A stretch of DNA of 64,000 nucleotides from Acinetobacter sp. ANC 4173 (GTDB lineage Bacteria > Pseudomonadota > Gammaproteobacteria > Pseudomonadales > Moraxellaceae), in assembly GCF_004331255.1 (NCBI RefSeq), contig NZ_SJOF01000002.1, positions 1 through 64,000 of the forward strand, read 5' to 3'. The position numbers were made by a program, and so were the translations under genes. Below, piece by piece: positions 54,590 to 62,628 of the stretch. How positions within the stretch are numbered: the stretch's first letter is position 1; every line of letters starts with the position of its first letter. The notes beneath the pieces were generated by a model that had not been told where the DNA came from, made no database searches, and was given only the letters and a program-made list of their open reading frames with translations.

Positions 54590-55789
54590 ATGAACTTACA
54601 AAACCCTAAAAAATTTAAAATTTTACTCGACCAAGCCCATGAAGTTGCATTAAATGTATTACGTCCAATTTCCCGCAAATACGACAAAGCCGAACATGCC
54701 TACCCGAAAGAACTGGATATGCTCGCATCCTTACTCGACGGTATGAATGACGGTGGTGAAGGTATAAACGCTGGAGCTGCGGTAGGAAAACGCGGTTCAC
54801 AAGACGACAGCAATAAAAATGGCGTCAATATGTCTACAGCATTGGGCATTATCGAAATGTGTTATGGCGATACGGGACTGTTACTGTCCATGCCACGTCA
54901 GGGACTTGGCAATTCAGCCATCGCCGCGGTTGCAAACGATGAACAATTGGAACGCTTTAAAGGCACATGGGCGGCAATGGCAATCACCGAGCCAAATTGT
55001 GGTTCTGACTCTGCTGCTATTCGCACCACAGCCACTAAAGATGGCGACGACTACATCTTAAATGGTGAAAAAATCTTTGTGACTTCAGGTGAACGTGCCG
55101 ATTCTGTTGTGGTTTGGGCAACACTGGATAAAAAACTTGGTCGTGCTGCCATCAAATCTTTTGTCGTCGCAAAAGGCACAGCAGGTATGACGGTTGAACG
55201 ACTGGAACACAAACTCGGAATTAAAGCATCTGATACTGCCGTGATTCGTTTTGAGCAATGTCGTGTCCCTGCGGAAAACTTACTCGGTAATGCCGAAATT
55301 GACGTCGCAAAAGGCTTTGCTGGGGTGATGGAAACTTTTGATAACACGCGTCCTTTGGTCGCTGCGATGGCTATTGGATGTGCCAAAGCCTCTTTAGAAC
55401 GCATCAAAGAAATTTTTCAGGATCAACTTGATTCAAACTATGCCACCCCTTATTTATACTGCTCTAATTTGGCTGCCCAGATTTATAAAATGGAAGCAGA
55501 ATGGGAAGCCGCACGTCTACTCATGTTAAAAGCAACGTGGATGGCAGACAATAAAAAACCAAACTCTAAAGAGGCCTCTATCGCAAAAGCCAAAGCAGGT
55601 CGTGTTGGCAATGACATTACATTAAAGTGTGTGGAACTTGCCGCTTCTGTTGGTTATAACGAAACAGAGCTTTTAGAGAAATGGGCACGTGATTCTAAAA
55701 TCTTAGACATTTTTGAAGGTACACAGCAAATCCAACAGCTCATTATTGCACGGCGTGAACTGGGTAAAAGTTCAAGTGAGTTAAAGTAA
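54590..55789 (+). CDS. Acyl-CoA dehydrogenase, catalytic subunit of a predicted heteromer
   Basis: A 399-residue acyl-CoA dehydrogenase that oxidises the Calpha-Cbeta bond of a fatty-acyl-CoA. ITEPNCGSDS (133-141), NGEKIFVTSG (158-167) and catalytic Glu376 in FEGTQQIQ are all present. However, the helix that usually reads RKTFGKLLVEHQ is ERIKEIFQDQLDSNYATPYLYC (about 270-291), lacking the conserved Arg and Gln that contact the FAD of the adjacent subunit. It lies 23 bp after the partner gene, whose missing parts it complements. Confidence 0.88.
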   Translation: MNLQNPKKFKILLDQAHEVALNVLRPISRKYDKAEHAYPKELDMLASLLDGMNDGGEGINAGAAVGKRGSQDDSNKNGVNMSTALGIIEMCYGDTGLLLSMPRQGLGNSAIAAVANDEQLERFKGTWAAMAITEPNCGSDSAAIRTTATKDGDDYILNGEKIFVTSGERADSVVVWATLDKKLGRAAIKSFVVAKGTAGMTVERLEHKLGIKASDTAVIRFEQCRVPAENLLGNAEIDVAKGFAGVMETFDNTRPLVAAMAIGCAKASLERIKEIFQDQLDSNYATPYLYCSNLAAQIYKMEAEWEAARLLMLKATWMADNKKPNSKEASIAKAKAGRVGNDITLKCVELAASVGYNETELLEKWARDSKILDIFEGTQQIQQLIIARRELGKSSSELK

Positions 55790-55816
55790 GTGCTATACGC
55801 TTAAAAATGCCCTTAC

Positions 55817-55852
55817 AAATGATGGATTATTTGCTATAACAATCCATCATTT
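55817..55852 (+). terminator. Hairpin after the acyl-CoA dehydrogenase pair
   Basis: 12-bp perfect stem AAATGATGGATT/AATCCATCATTT with a 12-base loop, 27 bp past the stop; it has a modest T run. It probably separates the pair from the GNAT gene. Confidence 0.6.
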
Positions 55853-55870
55853 AAATACTTTGCTTACCCA

Positions 55871-56356
55871 ATGTTTCAAATTCGTACGCTCCAAGAACAA
55901 GATAATCCCGCAATTGCCCAAATTATTCGTGAAGTATCTAAAGAATTTGGCCTTGCACCTGAATCTGGCTTTGCTGTTGCAGACCCTATTTTAGACAATT
56001 TATATCAAGTCTATACTCAGCCCAATGCACAGTATTGGGTCATTGAAAATGCACAAGGTCAAATTTTAGGTGGTGGTGGACTTTCACCGCTTAGTGGTGA
56101 TCACGAAACACTTGAAATTCAAAAGATGTACTTTTTACCTGAAATTAGAGGTTTAGGCTTTGCCAAACAAATCTTAGAACAATGTTTCGAATTCGCTTCA
56201 GCGAGAGGCTGCCGTTCCTGTTATTTGGAAACAACCGAATCTTTATGGCAAGCTGTCAAACTTTATGAAAAGTTGGGTTTTCAACACTTATCCGCACCCA
56301 AAGGTCATACAGGTCATAGCCATGCCTGTGAAATCTGGATGGAAAAAACACTTTAA
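55871..56356 (+). CDS. GNAT-family N-acetyltransferase
   Basis: A 161-residue acetyltransferase with EIRGLGFAKQIL as the acetyl-CoA loop and the preceding LEIQKMYFLPE strand. A terminator-like hairpin follows. Substrate not known. Confidence 0.85.
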   Translation: MFQIRTLQEQDNPAIAQIIREVSKEFGLAPESGFAVADPILDNLYQVYTQPNAQYWVIENAQGQILGGGGLSPLSGDHETLEIQKMYFLPEIRGLGFAKQILEQCFEFASARGCRSCYLETTESLWQAVKLYEKLGFQHLSAPKGHTGHSHACEIWMEKTL

Positions 56357-56368
56357 AATACGCACAAA

Positions 56369-56401
56369 AATGACATCAATCCCTCTGAAATTGATGTCAT
56401 T
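56369..56401 (+). terminator. Hairpin between the convergent GNAT and alkM genes
   Basis: AATGACATCAAT/ATTGATGTCATT perfect 12-bp stem with a 9-base loop, placed between the convergent GNAT and alkM genes. Confidence 0.65.
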
Positions 56402-56432
56402 ACTTGCTCAATTTTAAATGATGTATAAACCA

Positions 56433-57650
56433 TTATGAGTTCAGTAATTTGTCTATCACACCAAATTTCTTAAAAATCTTCGCTCTACGCTTAGGATGAA
56501 TATTGGCTTTATTTAAGTCACCGCCATAATGTTTAAATACACGCTTATCCATCATTTTGAACCATAATGGTGGGATCATCGCGGGGAGCAACATACTGGC
56601 ATAGCCACTTGGCAGCTCTGGTGCTTCATCAAAGTGTCGCAGAGCTTGGAAGGGTCGTGTTGGATACGCATGATGATCTGAATGACGTTGCAATTGATAT
56701 AGGAACAAATTGGTCACAATGTTATTGTTATTCCAACTATGCTCAGGCATGGTTCGCTCATATTTGCCATTTTCGTCTTTCTGGCGCAACAAACCATAGT
56801 GCTCAATATAGTTAATAATTTCAAACAAGCTAATGCCATATAAAGATTGTGTGAGTAAATATGGCGTAATACCTGTGCCGAACATCTTAATCATGCTGGC
56901 ATGAAAAGTGGCACTCATCCCCCAGCCTTGTAACAACTCATTATCCTTAGACCAAAACGTCTTGCCTTTACGCTTCAAACGATTACTTTCAATTTCAATT
57001 GCAGATTTAAACGAACCAATCACGGTTCTAGGTAAAAACTCATAAAAAGTTTCCCCCATACGCGAGGATGCAGGGTCTTCTGGTGTTGCCGCACGTTTAT
57101 GATGCCCATATGGATGCTCAATACGGAAGTGGTTATAGCCTGTCGGGACCAAGGCCAAATGTGACAAAATATGATCCAAGCGATCTGACTTATGGCTTAA
57201 TTCATGGGCTGTATTGACCGCAACGCCGTTAATTGCTCCCATAGAAACACCGAGTAAAATTTTATCCAATAAAGATGTCTCTTTACGTCCCACCAAATAA
57301 CATGCATAAACATTGGCTGCATACTGAAGTGGAATAAAAGTTTTTACCAAACGCGCATAATAAGGATCTTGTTCTAATAATTTCACATCTTCAGCAGAAG
57401 GGTTGTTTTGATCTTTACCAATGAATGCATCAACAGTTGGAATAATGACATGGAGCAATAAGGGACCACCTAAAGCAAAAGCCTTTTTTAATGGACGTGG
57501 TGCAAACTGATAGCCTGCTAAAATTCCCATACCAATCACAGGTAAAGCGGGACTAATTGCCCATAAATAACGTTTTTTATCTAAAGCCAATCCAGATTTG
57601 GCTTGAAGCAGGATCGAATCCTGTTCTGTTACTTTGACTGGTGCATTCAT
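56433..57650 (-). CDS. alkM: Alkane 1-monooxygenase (AlkB/AlkM)
   Basis: A 405-residue membrane non-haem di-iron hydroxylase that oxidises n-alkanes to 1-alkanols. The histidine boxes are HELSHKSDRLDH, EHPYGHHKRAATPEDP and LQRHSDHHAYPTRPFQ (HxxxH, HxxxHH, HxxHH). Several transmembrane stretches flank them. The ATG at 57650 has AGGAAGG upstream. It is divergent from alkR, as in A. baylyi where AlkR activates alkM for alkanes. Rubredoxin and reductase genes are not in the window. Confidence 0.95.
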   Translation of the reverse strand: MNAPVKVTEQDSILLQAKSGLALDKKRYLWAISPALPVIGMGILAGYQFAPRPLKKAFALGGPLLLHVIIPTVDAFIGKDQNNPSAEDVKLLEQDPYYARLVKTFIPLQYAANVYACYLVGRKETSLLDKILLGVSMGAINGVAVNTAHELSHKSDRLDHILSHLALVPTGYNHFRIEHPYGHHKRAATPEDPASSRMGETFYEFLPRTVIGSFKSAIEIESNRLKRKGKTFWSKDNELLQGWGMSATFHASMIKMFGTGITPYLLTQSLYGISLFEIINYIEHYGLLRQKDENGKYERTMPEHSWNNNNIVTNLFLYQLQRHSDHHAYPTRPFQALRHFDEAPELPSGYASMLLPAMIPPLWFKMMDKRVFKHYGGDLNKANIHPKRRAKIFKKFGVIDKLLNS

Positions 57651-57678
57651 TTGCAAACCTTTCCTTCTTTTCTTGTTA

Positions 57679-57706
57679 TGTATATATTTTCTTAATTCGT
57701 CCTCAA
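57679..57706 (-). promoter_or_regulatory. Candidate alkM promoter
   Basis: Minus-strand -35 TTGAGG (57701-57706), 16-bp spacer, and -10 TATACA (57679-57684), in the 187-bp spacer between alkM and alkR where AlkR should bind. No repeat clear enough to name an operator was seen. Confidence 0.4.
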
Positions 57707-57837
57707 GCTACAGTAGTAACCGTCCATAAAAACTATGTAATCGTCTTTGGCTCAACTTGATAAACAATGACCTATAAACACATATGACAAACTGCTCATC
57801 GTTGTATATTTCCGCAGATAAGAAAGAATGAAAAGAC

Positions 57838-58761
57838 ATGGATGCTCTAAGTAAAATTTTTGATGATATTCATCTGAACAAATCGGAATACCTTTATTTG
57901 AAAGCGCAAGGAGACTGGTGTTTTCAATATCAAGATCAAAGTTCCATGGTCGCTTATGTTATGGTTGCAGGTCATGCCATCATCCAATTAGATGCAAGCA
58001 CACAAGTTCAAGCCCATGCTGGCGATTTAATTTTAATCCCTTCTGGTCGCAGTCATACTGCCTTTAATACGCCAAGCCCTTTGGTTGATACCTTAAATAT
58101 TACCCATCGTTTCGATGAAACAGGTGAAAAAAGTATTACGTTTGGCTCAGGCGGAGGAAAACAAACTATCATCTTGGCAATCCGCTGCCATATGGACAGT
58201 ATTATGGCGCGACCACTGCTCAATGCCTTACCCCACTCTATTCATCTACATCAAATGAACGGACAAACGATTCCTGAATGGCTACAGATTGGCTTGCAGT
58301 TTTTAGCGGTAGAAACACTACAAATTCAACCAGGTCGTGACAAGATTTTAGATCATTTGGTGAGTATTTTTTTTATAGAATGCGTTCGCGATTACATTTT
58401 ACAACTGAGTGATCGCAACAACTGGTTAGCGGCACTCTCTCATCCAGAATTATCCAATGCCTTAGCGGCCATACATGGACAACCGCAACGCGCTTGGACG
58501 GTAGAAACACTGGCAGAACAATGCTGTATGTCCCGTTCCAAATTTGCCCAATTATTTAGTCAAATTGTGGGTGAAACGCCTCTCGCGTATTTGCAGCAAC
58601 ATCGGCTACGCATCGCCTCCCAATACCTAAGACAAGGACAATATACGATTCAGCAAATTGCCCACTTGGTGGGCTATGCTTCCGAAACAGCATTCAGTCA
58701 AACCTTTAAAAAGCAGTTTGATCTCACACCCACGCAATACCGCCAACAATTTATGAAATAG
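57838..58761 (+). CDS. alkR: AraC-family activator of alkane degradation
   Basis: A 307-residue AraC-type regulator. The N-terminal half (about 1-190) is a cupin-like sensor (HAGDLILIPSGRSHTAFNT), and the C-terminus has two HTH motifs ending FSQTFKKQFDLTPTQYRQQF. Position next to alkM and the domain order match AlkR of A. baylyi, which senses medium- to long-chain alkanes. Start is ATG 57838. Confidence 0.9.
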   Translation: MDALSKIFDDIHLNKSEYLYLKAQGDWCFQYQDQSSMVAYVMVAGHAIIQLDASTQVQAHAGDLILIPSGRSHTAFNTPSPLVDTLNITHRFDETGEKSITFGSGGGKQTIILAIRCHMDSIMARPLLNALPHSIHLHQMNGQTIPEWLQIGLQFLAVETLQIQPGRDKILDHLVSIFFIECVRDYILQLSDRNNWLAALSHPELSNALAAIHGQPQRAWTVETLAEQCCMSRSKFAQLFSQIVGETPLAYLQQHRLRIASQYLRQGQYTIQQIAHLVGYASETAFSQTFKKQFDLTPTQYRQQFMK

Positions 58762-58778
58762 CGCCCACATGCAAACAT

Positions 58779-59948
58779 TTAGATCAAGCTTAAAATCGCT
58801 TTTACAGGGTCTTCACTATTGCCCGAAAGAAGCTGTTTATGCATGGTAATGTGCTGCATAACTTGAATTTGCGCGACTTCAATATTCATGAGTTTTTCGA
58901 TTTCATGTGCCAAATTTTCTGGTGTTGCATTATTCTGAATCAATTCCTGAATTACTTTTTTACCTGCAATAATGTTAGGCAAAGAATAATAAGGAATCTT
59001 AATCAGCAATTTAGCAATAAAATAAGTTAAAGAATTAAGCTTATAAAAAGTCACCATCGGACGGTGTAACAGCATCGCTTCCAAAGTTGCGGTGCCTGAA
59101 GCCAGAGCCACGATATTGGCAGCGTTCATCACCTGACGACCAATTTTAGATTCTGTGTCTGTATTTTCCAATAAATGCACTTTAGCGCGGAAAGCATCAG
59201 AATAATGTTGCAGTAAATGTTCAATTTGTTGTTTACGTGCATCATTAATCGCTGGAATCAGAAATTCGTAGTCTGGATACTTTTGGCTCAGAATTTCCCC
59301 GGCTTTGAGGACCAATGGACCTAAGCGTTCGACTTCACCACGGCGACTGCCTGGCAATAATGCAATATGCTTTTGATTGATTGCTAAACCGAGTTCTTGC
59401 TTTGCTTCAATCAAATCATTTTTTAAAGGTAATTCACTCGCTAAAGGATGACCGACAAAGGCAGCGGGCACATCGAACTTTTTAAAGAATGCTTTTTCGA
59501 ATGGGAATAAGCACAGTACCAAATCAATGTTGGCCTTAATTCCATGTGCACGCCCTTGTCGCCATGCCCAAACCGAAGGACTGACATATTGCACGGTTTT
59601 AATTGGCAATTGCTTTTGCTTCAAACTTTTCGATAAGCGCAAATTAAAATCAGGTGCATCAATGCCAATAAAGATATCGACAGGATTTTTTGACCATTTT
59701 TCGACAAGCCCATCCCGCACGGCAAATAATTTTTTAATATCTTTTAAGACTTCAACAATCCCCATGACCGATAAAATATCCATCGGGTAGTCACTTTGAA
59801 AGCCTTCCGCAATCATTTGAGGACCGCCAATTCCTTCAAACTCAGCATCAATTCCTTGCTCACGAAAACTGCGGATTAATTTAGCACCCAAGGTGTCTCC
59901 AGAAACTTCACCTACAACAATACCAATTTTTAGTTTTTTGTTGTTCAA
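58779..59948 (-). CDS. lpxB: Lipid-A-disaccharide synthase
   Basis: A 389-residue membrane-associated glycosyltransferase joining UDP-2,3-diacylglucosamine and lipid X. It shows the GEVSGDTLGAKLIR start and a GSRRGEVERLGPLVLKA central motif, with the later ASGTATLEAMLLHRPMV. Start is TTG at 59948; no ATG lies near and the conserved N-terminus begins only 12 residues later, so a rare start seems real. Lipid A genes here are not clustered. Confidence 0.93.
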   Translation of the reverse strand: MNNKKLKIGIVVGEVSGDTLGAKLIRSFREQGIDAEFEGIGGPQMIAEGFQSDYPMDILSVMGIVEVLKDIKKLFAVRDGLVEKWSKNPVDIFIGIDAPDFNLRLSKSLKQKQLPIKTVQYVSPSVWAWRQGRAHGIKANIDLVLCLFPFEKAFFKKFDVPAAFVGHPLASELPLKNDLIEAKQELGLAINQKHIALLPGSRRGEVERLGPLVLKAGEILSQKYPDYEFLIPAINDARKQQIEHLLQHYSDAFRAKVHLLENTDTESKIGRQVMNAANIVALASGTATLEAMLLHRPMVTFYKLNSLTYFIAKLLIKIPYYSLPNIIAGKKVIQELIQNNATPENLAHEIEKLMNIEVAQIQVMQHITMHKQLLSGNSEDPVKAILSLI

Positions 59949-60109
59949 GACTTTATGCTCTGTTCAAAGTTAAACATCTGAATATTCTAGCATAGCTATA
60001 ACTTTTGAAAAATTTCAACAATATGCCAAAACAACACGACCTGCCTATTTATAAATCTAATTTAGCCATAAGATATTTTTTTTAATCAATATTTACAATA
60101 GTTACACAA

Positions 60110-60138
60110 TTGAACATCACCAATAGTAACAATAGAAT
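60110..60138 (+). promoter_or_regulatory. Promoter of the TonB receptor gene
   Basis: -35 TTGAAC (60110-60115), 17-bp spacer, -10 TAGAAT (60133-60138), 32 bp before the ATG. The Fur-like site directly follows and would cover the start point. Confidence 0.7.
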
Positions 60139-60155
60139 TAATGATAATTATTTGC
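60137..60155 (+). promoter_or_regulatory. Fur box
   Basis: ATTAATGATAATTATTTGC matches 14 of 19 positions of the GATAATGATAATCATTATC consensus by eye. It overlaps the -10 and start point of the receptor gene, the position expected for iron-Fur repression. Confidence 0.65.
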
Positions 60156-60169
60156 ATTAATGTTAATCC

Positions 60170-62269
60170 ATGTCGAAATCTCCTATGCTGTTTAAATATT
60201 CCCTACTTGCTTTAACTATTGCTCACATCAACCTCAGTTATGCTGAAGATAATGTCGCAACACTCTCCACAATTCAGTTACAAGCAAATTCATCGGGAAA
60301 TCAAAGCTCTGAACAAAGCAAAGCATATACAGTTAAAAAAAGTAGCAGTGCAACCAAACTGAATATTGATGCACAGGAAACACCTCAGACTGTAAATGTA
60401 GTGACACGTCAGCAAATGGATGACTTTAACCTGACTTCAACGCGAGATATTTTAAACAATACTCCTGGCGTAACAGTAACTGGTCTGGAAACCAATCGTA
60501 CAACTTATACAGCACGTGGTTTTGACATTTCAAATATATTGGTTGATGGCATTGGTATTCCGCAGGTAGATAGCTACAACTACAACAATAGTGATGCCGA
60601 CAGCTATTTCTATGACCGTATTGAAGTGGTAAAAGGTGCAGATGCCCTCACCAATGCATTAGGAGACCCAGGTGCGACGATTAACTACATTCGTAAACGT
60701 CCAACCAAAGAATTCCAAGCCAATGCAGGAATTAGCTATGGTTCTTGGGATACACAGCGTTATGAAGCTGATATTTCAGGAGCACTGACACAAGATGGTC
60801 GCCTGCGTGGGCGTTTGGTTGGCTATGAAAAAACAGGGAATTCATACCTAGACCGTTATTCGGAAGAAAAGAATGGCTTTCAAGGGATTCTTGAGGCAGA
60901 CCTTACTGATTCTACGGTGGCTTCAGCAGGCTATTCTAAAACACGTCAGTATGCCAATGGTTCTCAATGGGGTGCATTACCCTTAGTCAATTCTGAAGGT
61001 GAAGCTTTAAGTTATTCACGTAGCTATAACTATGCACCATCGTGGACGTACTACGACTGGGAAATTGACAACTATTTTGCCAATATCGAACAACAACTTG
61101 CTGGTGATTGGAAATTAAAACTCGGTTACAACCTGAAAGAATCTGAAGTTCGTGACAAGATGCTCTATTTAAGTGGCTCCCCTTCTGCCACGGACAATAC
61201 TTCAGGCATTTATCTTTACCCTGAAATTTATAATCAGACATTCAAAGAAACTACGGCGAATGCTGATATTCAAGGGACTTTCCCACTGTTTGGTCAGCGC
61301 CACGAAGCCAATATTGGCTATAACTGGTCAAAATATACTGCGCAAAGTGTTTATTCTTATGGCAGCAGTTTAGGTACCTACACGACAGATCAAGCAAGTT
61401 GGTCACCTGTAGAACCAACATGGGGCGAGTTCTACACCGCTACGCCAGAAGAACGGGTGATGAAATCGGTTTACACCGCTACCCGCTTACATCTAAATGA
61501 TGATTTAAAACTGCTTCTAGGAGCAAACTACACTGAAATTGACACGCTTGAATACAAGGAAGATAAAGTTTCACCTTATGCGGGTTTAACCTATAACTTC
61601 ACACCTGAATATACTGGTTATATGAGCTATACCTCGATCTTTAGACCACAAACCGTAATCGATCTAGCCACTCAAAAAACTGCTGTTCCTGTAGAGGGCG
61701 AAAGCTATGAAATCGGGGTTAAAAGTTCATGGCTAAATGGAGCGCTCACAGGTAACCTTGCTGTATTTAGAACCGATGAAGATAATTTTGCCTTAAATCC
61801 ACTGTGGGATGCAGCATATAACAAGTATTCTTCAGACATTGGTACAGTTCGTTCCCAAGGTGTAGAAGTTGGTTTATCGGGTAAAGTCACCGACAATCTA
61901 GATCTAGTCTTCGGTTTCTCTACTTTCAGCCTGAAAAACATGGAATCGGGTGAAAAAGCACGTGCCAATATTCCAACTCAAACCATCAATGCTTTAGCTT
62001 CTTATACTGTTCCGCAAATTCCTAAACTTAAACTGGGTGCAAGCGTAAAATGGCAAGATGATATTCAAGACACTTCTTATTCATCTGTTACGCAGGATGC
62101 TTATGCCTTATTCAATCTTATGGCAAGCTATGAAGTAAATAAAAATCTATTAGTGCAAGTGAATGGTAATAACCTAACCAATGAAAAATACCTCACGGGT
62201 CTTTATGGCGGTCAAGGTTATTATGGGGCTTCTGCAAATTACACAGTTGCTTTAAAATTTAAGTATTAA
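60170..62269 (+). CDS. TonB-dependent siderophore receptor
   Basis: A 699-residue outer-membrane receptor. The Sec signal peptide ends near SYA-ED, then a short linker and the plug domain (about 60-180: QTVNVVTRQQMDDFNLTSTRDILNNTPGVTV, RGFDISNILVDGIG, EVVKGADAL) and a 22-strand barrel that ends in an aromatic residue (FKY). No N-terminal signalling (STN) domain is present, so transcription is likely set by Fur only. It resembles FhuE/FpvA-type ferric hydroxamate receptors in motif pattern; substrate not proved. Confidence 0.92.
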   Translation: MSKSPMLFKYSLLALTIAHINLSYAEDNVATLSTIQLQANSSGNQSSEQSKAYTVKKSSSATKLNIDAQETPQTVNVVTRQQMDDFNLTSTRDILNNTPGVTVTGLETNRTTYTARGFDISNILVDGIGIPQVDSYNYNNSDADSYFYDRIEVVKGADALTNALGDPGATINYIRKRPTKEFQANAGISYGSWDTQRYEADISGALTQDGRLRGRLVGYEKTGNSYLDRYSEEKNGFQGILEADLTDSTVASAGYSKTRQYANGSQWGALPLVNSEGEALSYSRSYNYAPSWTYYDWEIDNYFANIEQQLAGDWKLKLGYNLKESEVRDKMLYLSGSPSATDNTSGIYLYPEIYNQTFKETTANADIQGTFPLFGQRHEANIGYNWSKYTAQSVYSYGSSLGTYTTDQASWSPVEPTWGEFYTATPEERVMKSVYTATRLHLNDDLKLLLGANYTEIDTLEYKEDKVSPYAGLTYNFTPEYTGYMSYTSIFRPQTVIDLATQKTAVPVEGESYEIGVKSSWLNGALTGNLAVFRTDEDNFALNPLWDAAYNKYSSDIGTVRSQGVEVGLSGKVTDNLDLVFGFSTFSLKNMESGEKARANIPTQTINALASYTVPQIPKLKLGASVKWQDDIQDTSYSSVTQDAYALFNLMASYEVNKNLLVQVNGNNLTNEKYLTGLYGGQGYYGASANYTVALKFKY

Positions 62270-62277
62270 TGACCCCG

Positions 62278-62301
62278 CCAAGCCTGAAGCATCAGGCTTG
62301 G
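62278..62301 (+). terminator. Terminator of the receptor gene
   Basis: CCAAGCCTGA/TCAGGCTTGG perfect stem with a T7 run, 8 bp past the stop codon. Confidence 0.93.
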
Positions 62302-62330
62302 TTTTTTTCATTTCCACAGCGATTGATTTT

Positions 62331-62624
62331 ATGAGTAAAGCACAATCCCTTTCTCTGACCTACCGTATTCAAGTGCTGTATCGTTTTGTTATAGCCTTCA
62401 TACTCGGTTTTATTTGTAGTGCTTTACTCAGTTTAGCCTTAACCCATCTGTTCCATCTGAGTTTACCCAAAGCAGAATCAATCTTTTTAGCGGCGTTCAT
62501 CAGTCTTCTTTTTTATGTTGTTTTTGTGATGACCTGTTTCTGCATTCAATCACTGAAGAAGCTCACGCTAATGAGTACAGCATCATGTGCTGTTCTTTTT
62601 TTATTATTTTTTGCAATAGGCTAA
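62331..62624 (+). CDS. DUF3649-like membrane protein
   Basis: A protein of about 97 residues with three hydrophobic helices (MSKAQSLSLTYRIQVLYR, then FVIAFILGFICSALLSL...). Proteins of this pattern sit between TonB siderophore receptors and PepSY genes. The ATG at 62331 lies beyond the receptor terminator, so a longer frame starting in the terminator is not credible. It may help iron release from the siderophore. Confidence 0.72.
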   Translation: MSKAQSLSLTYRIQVLYRFVIAFILGFICSALLSLALTHLFHLSLPKAESIFLAAFISLLFYVVFVMTCFCIQSLKKLTLMSTASCAVLFLLFFAIG

Positions 62625-62628
62625 ATTC

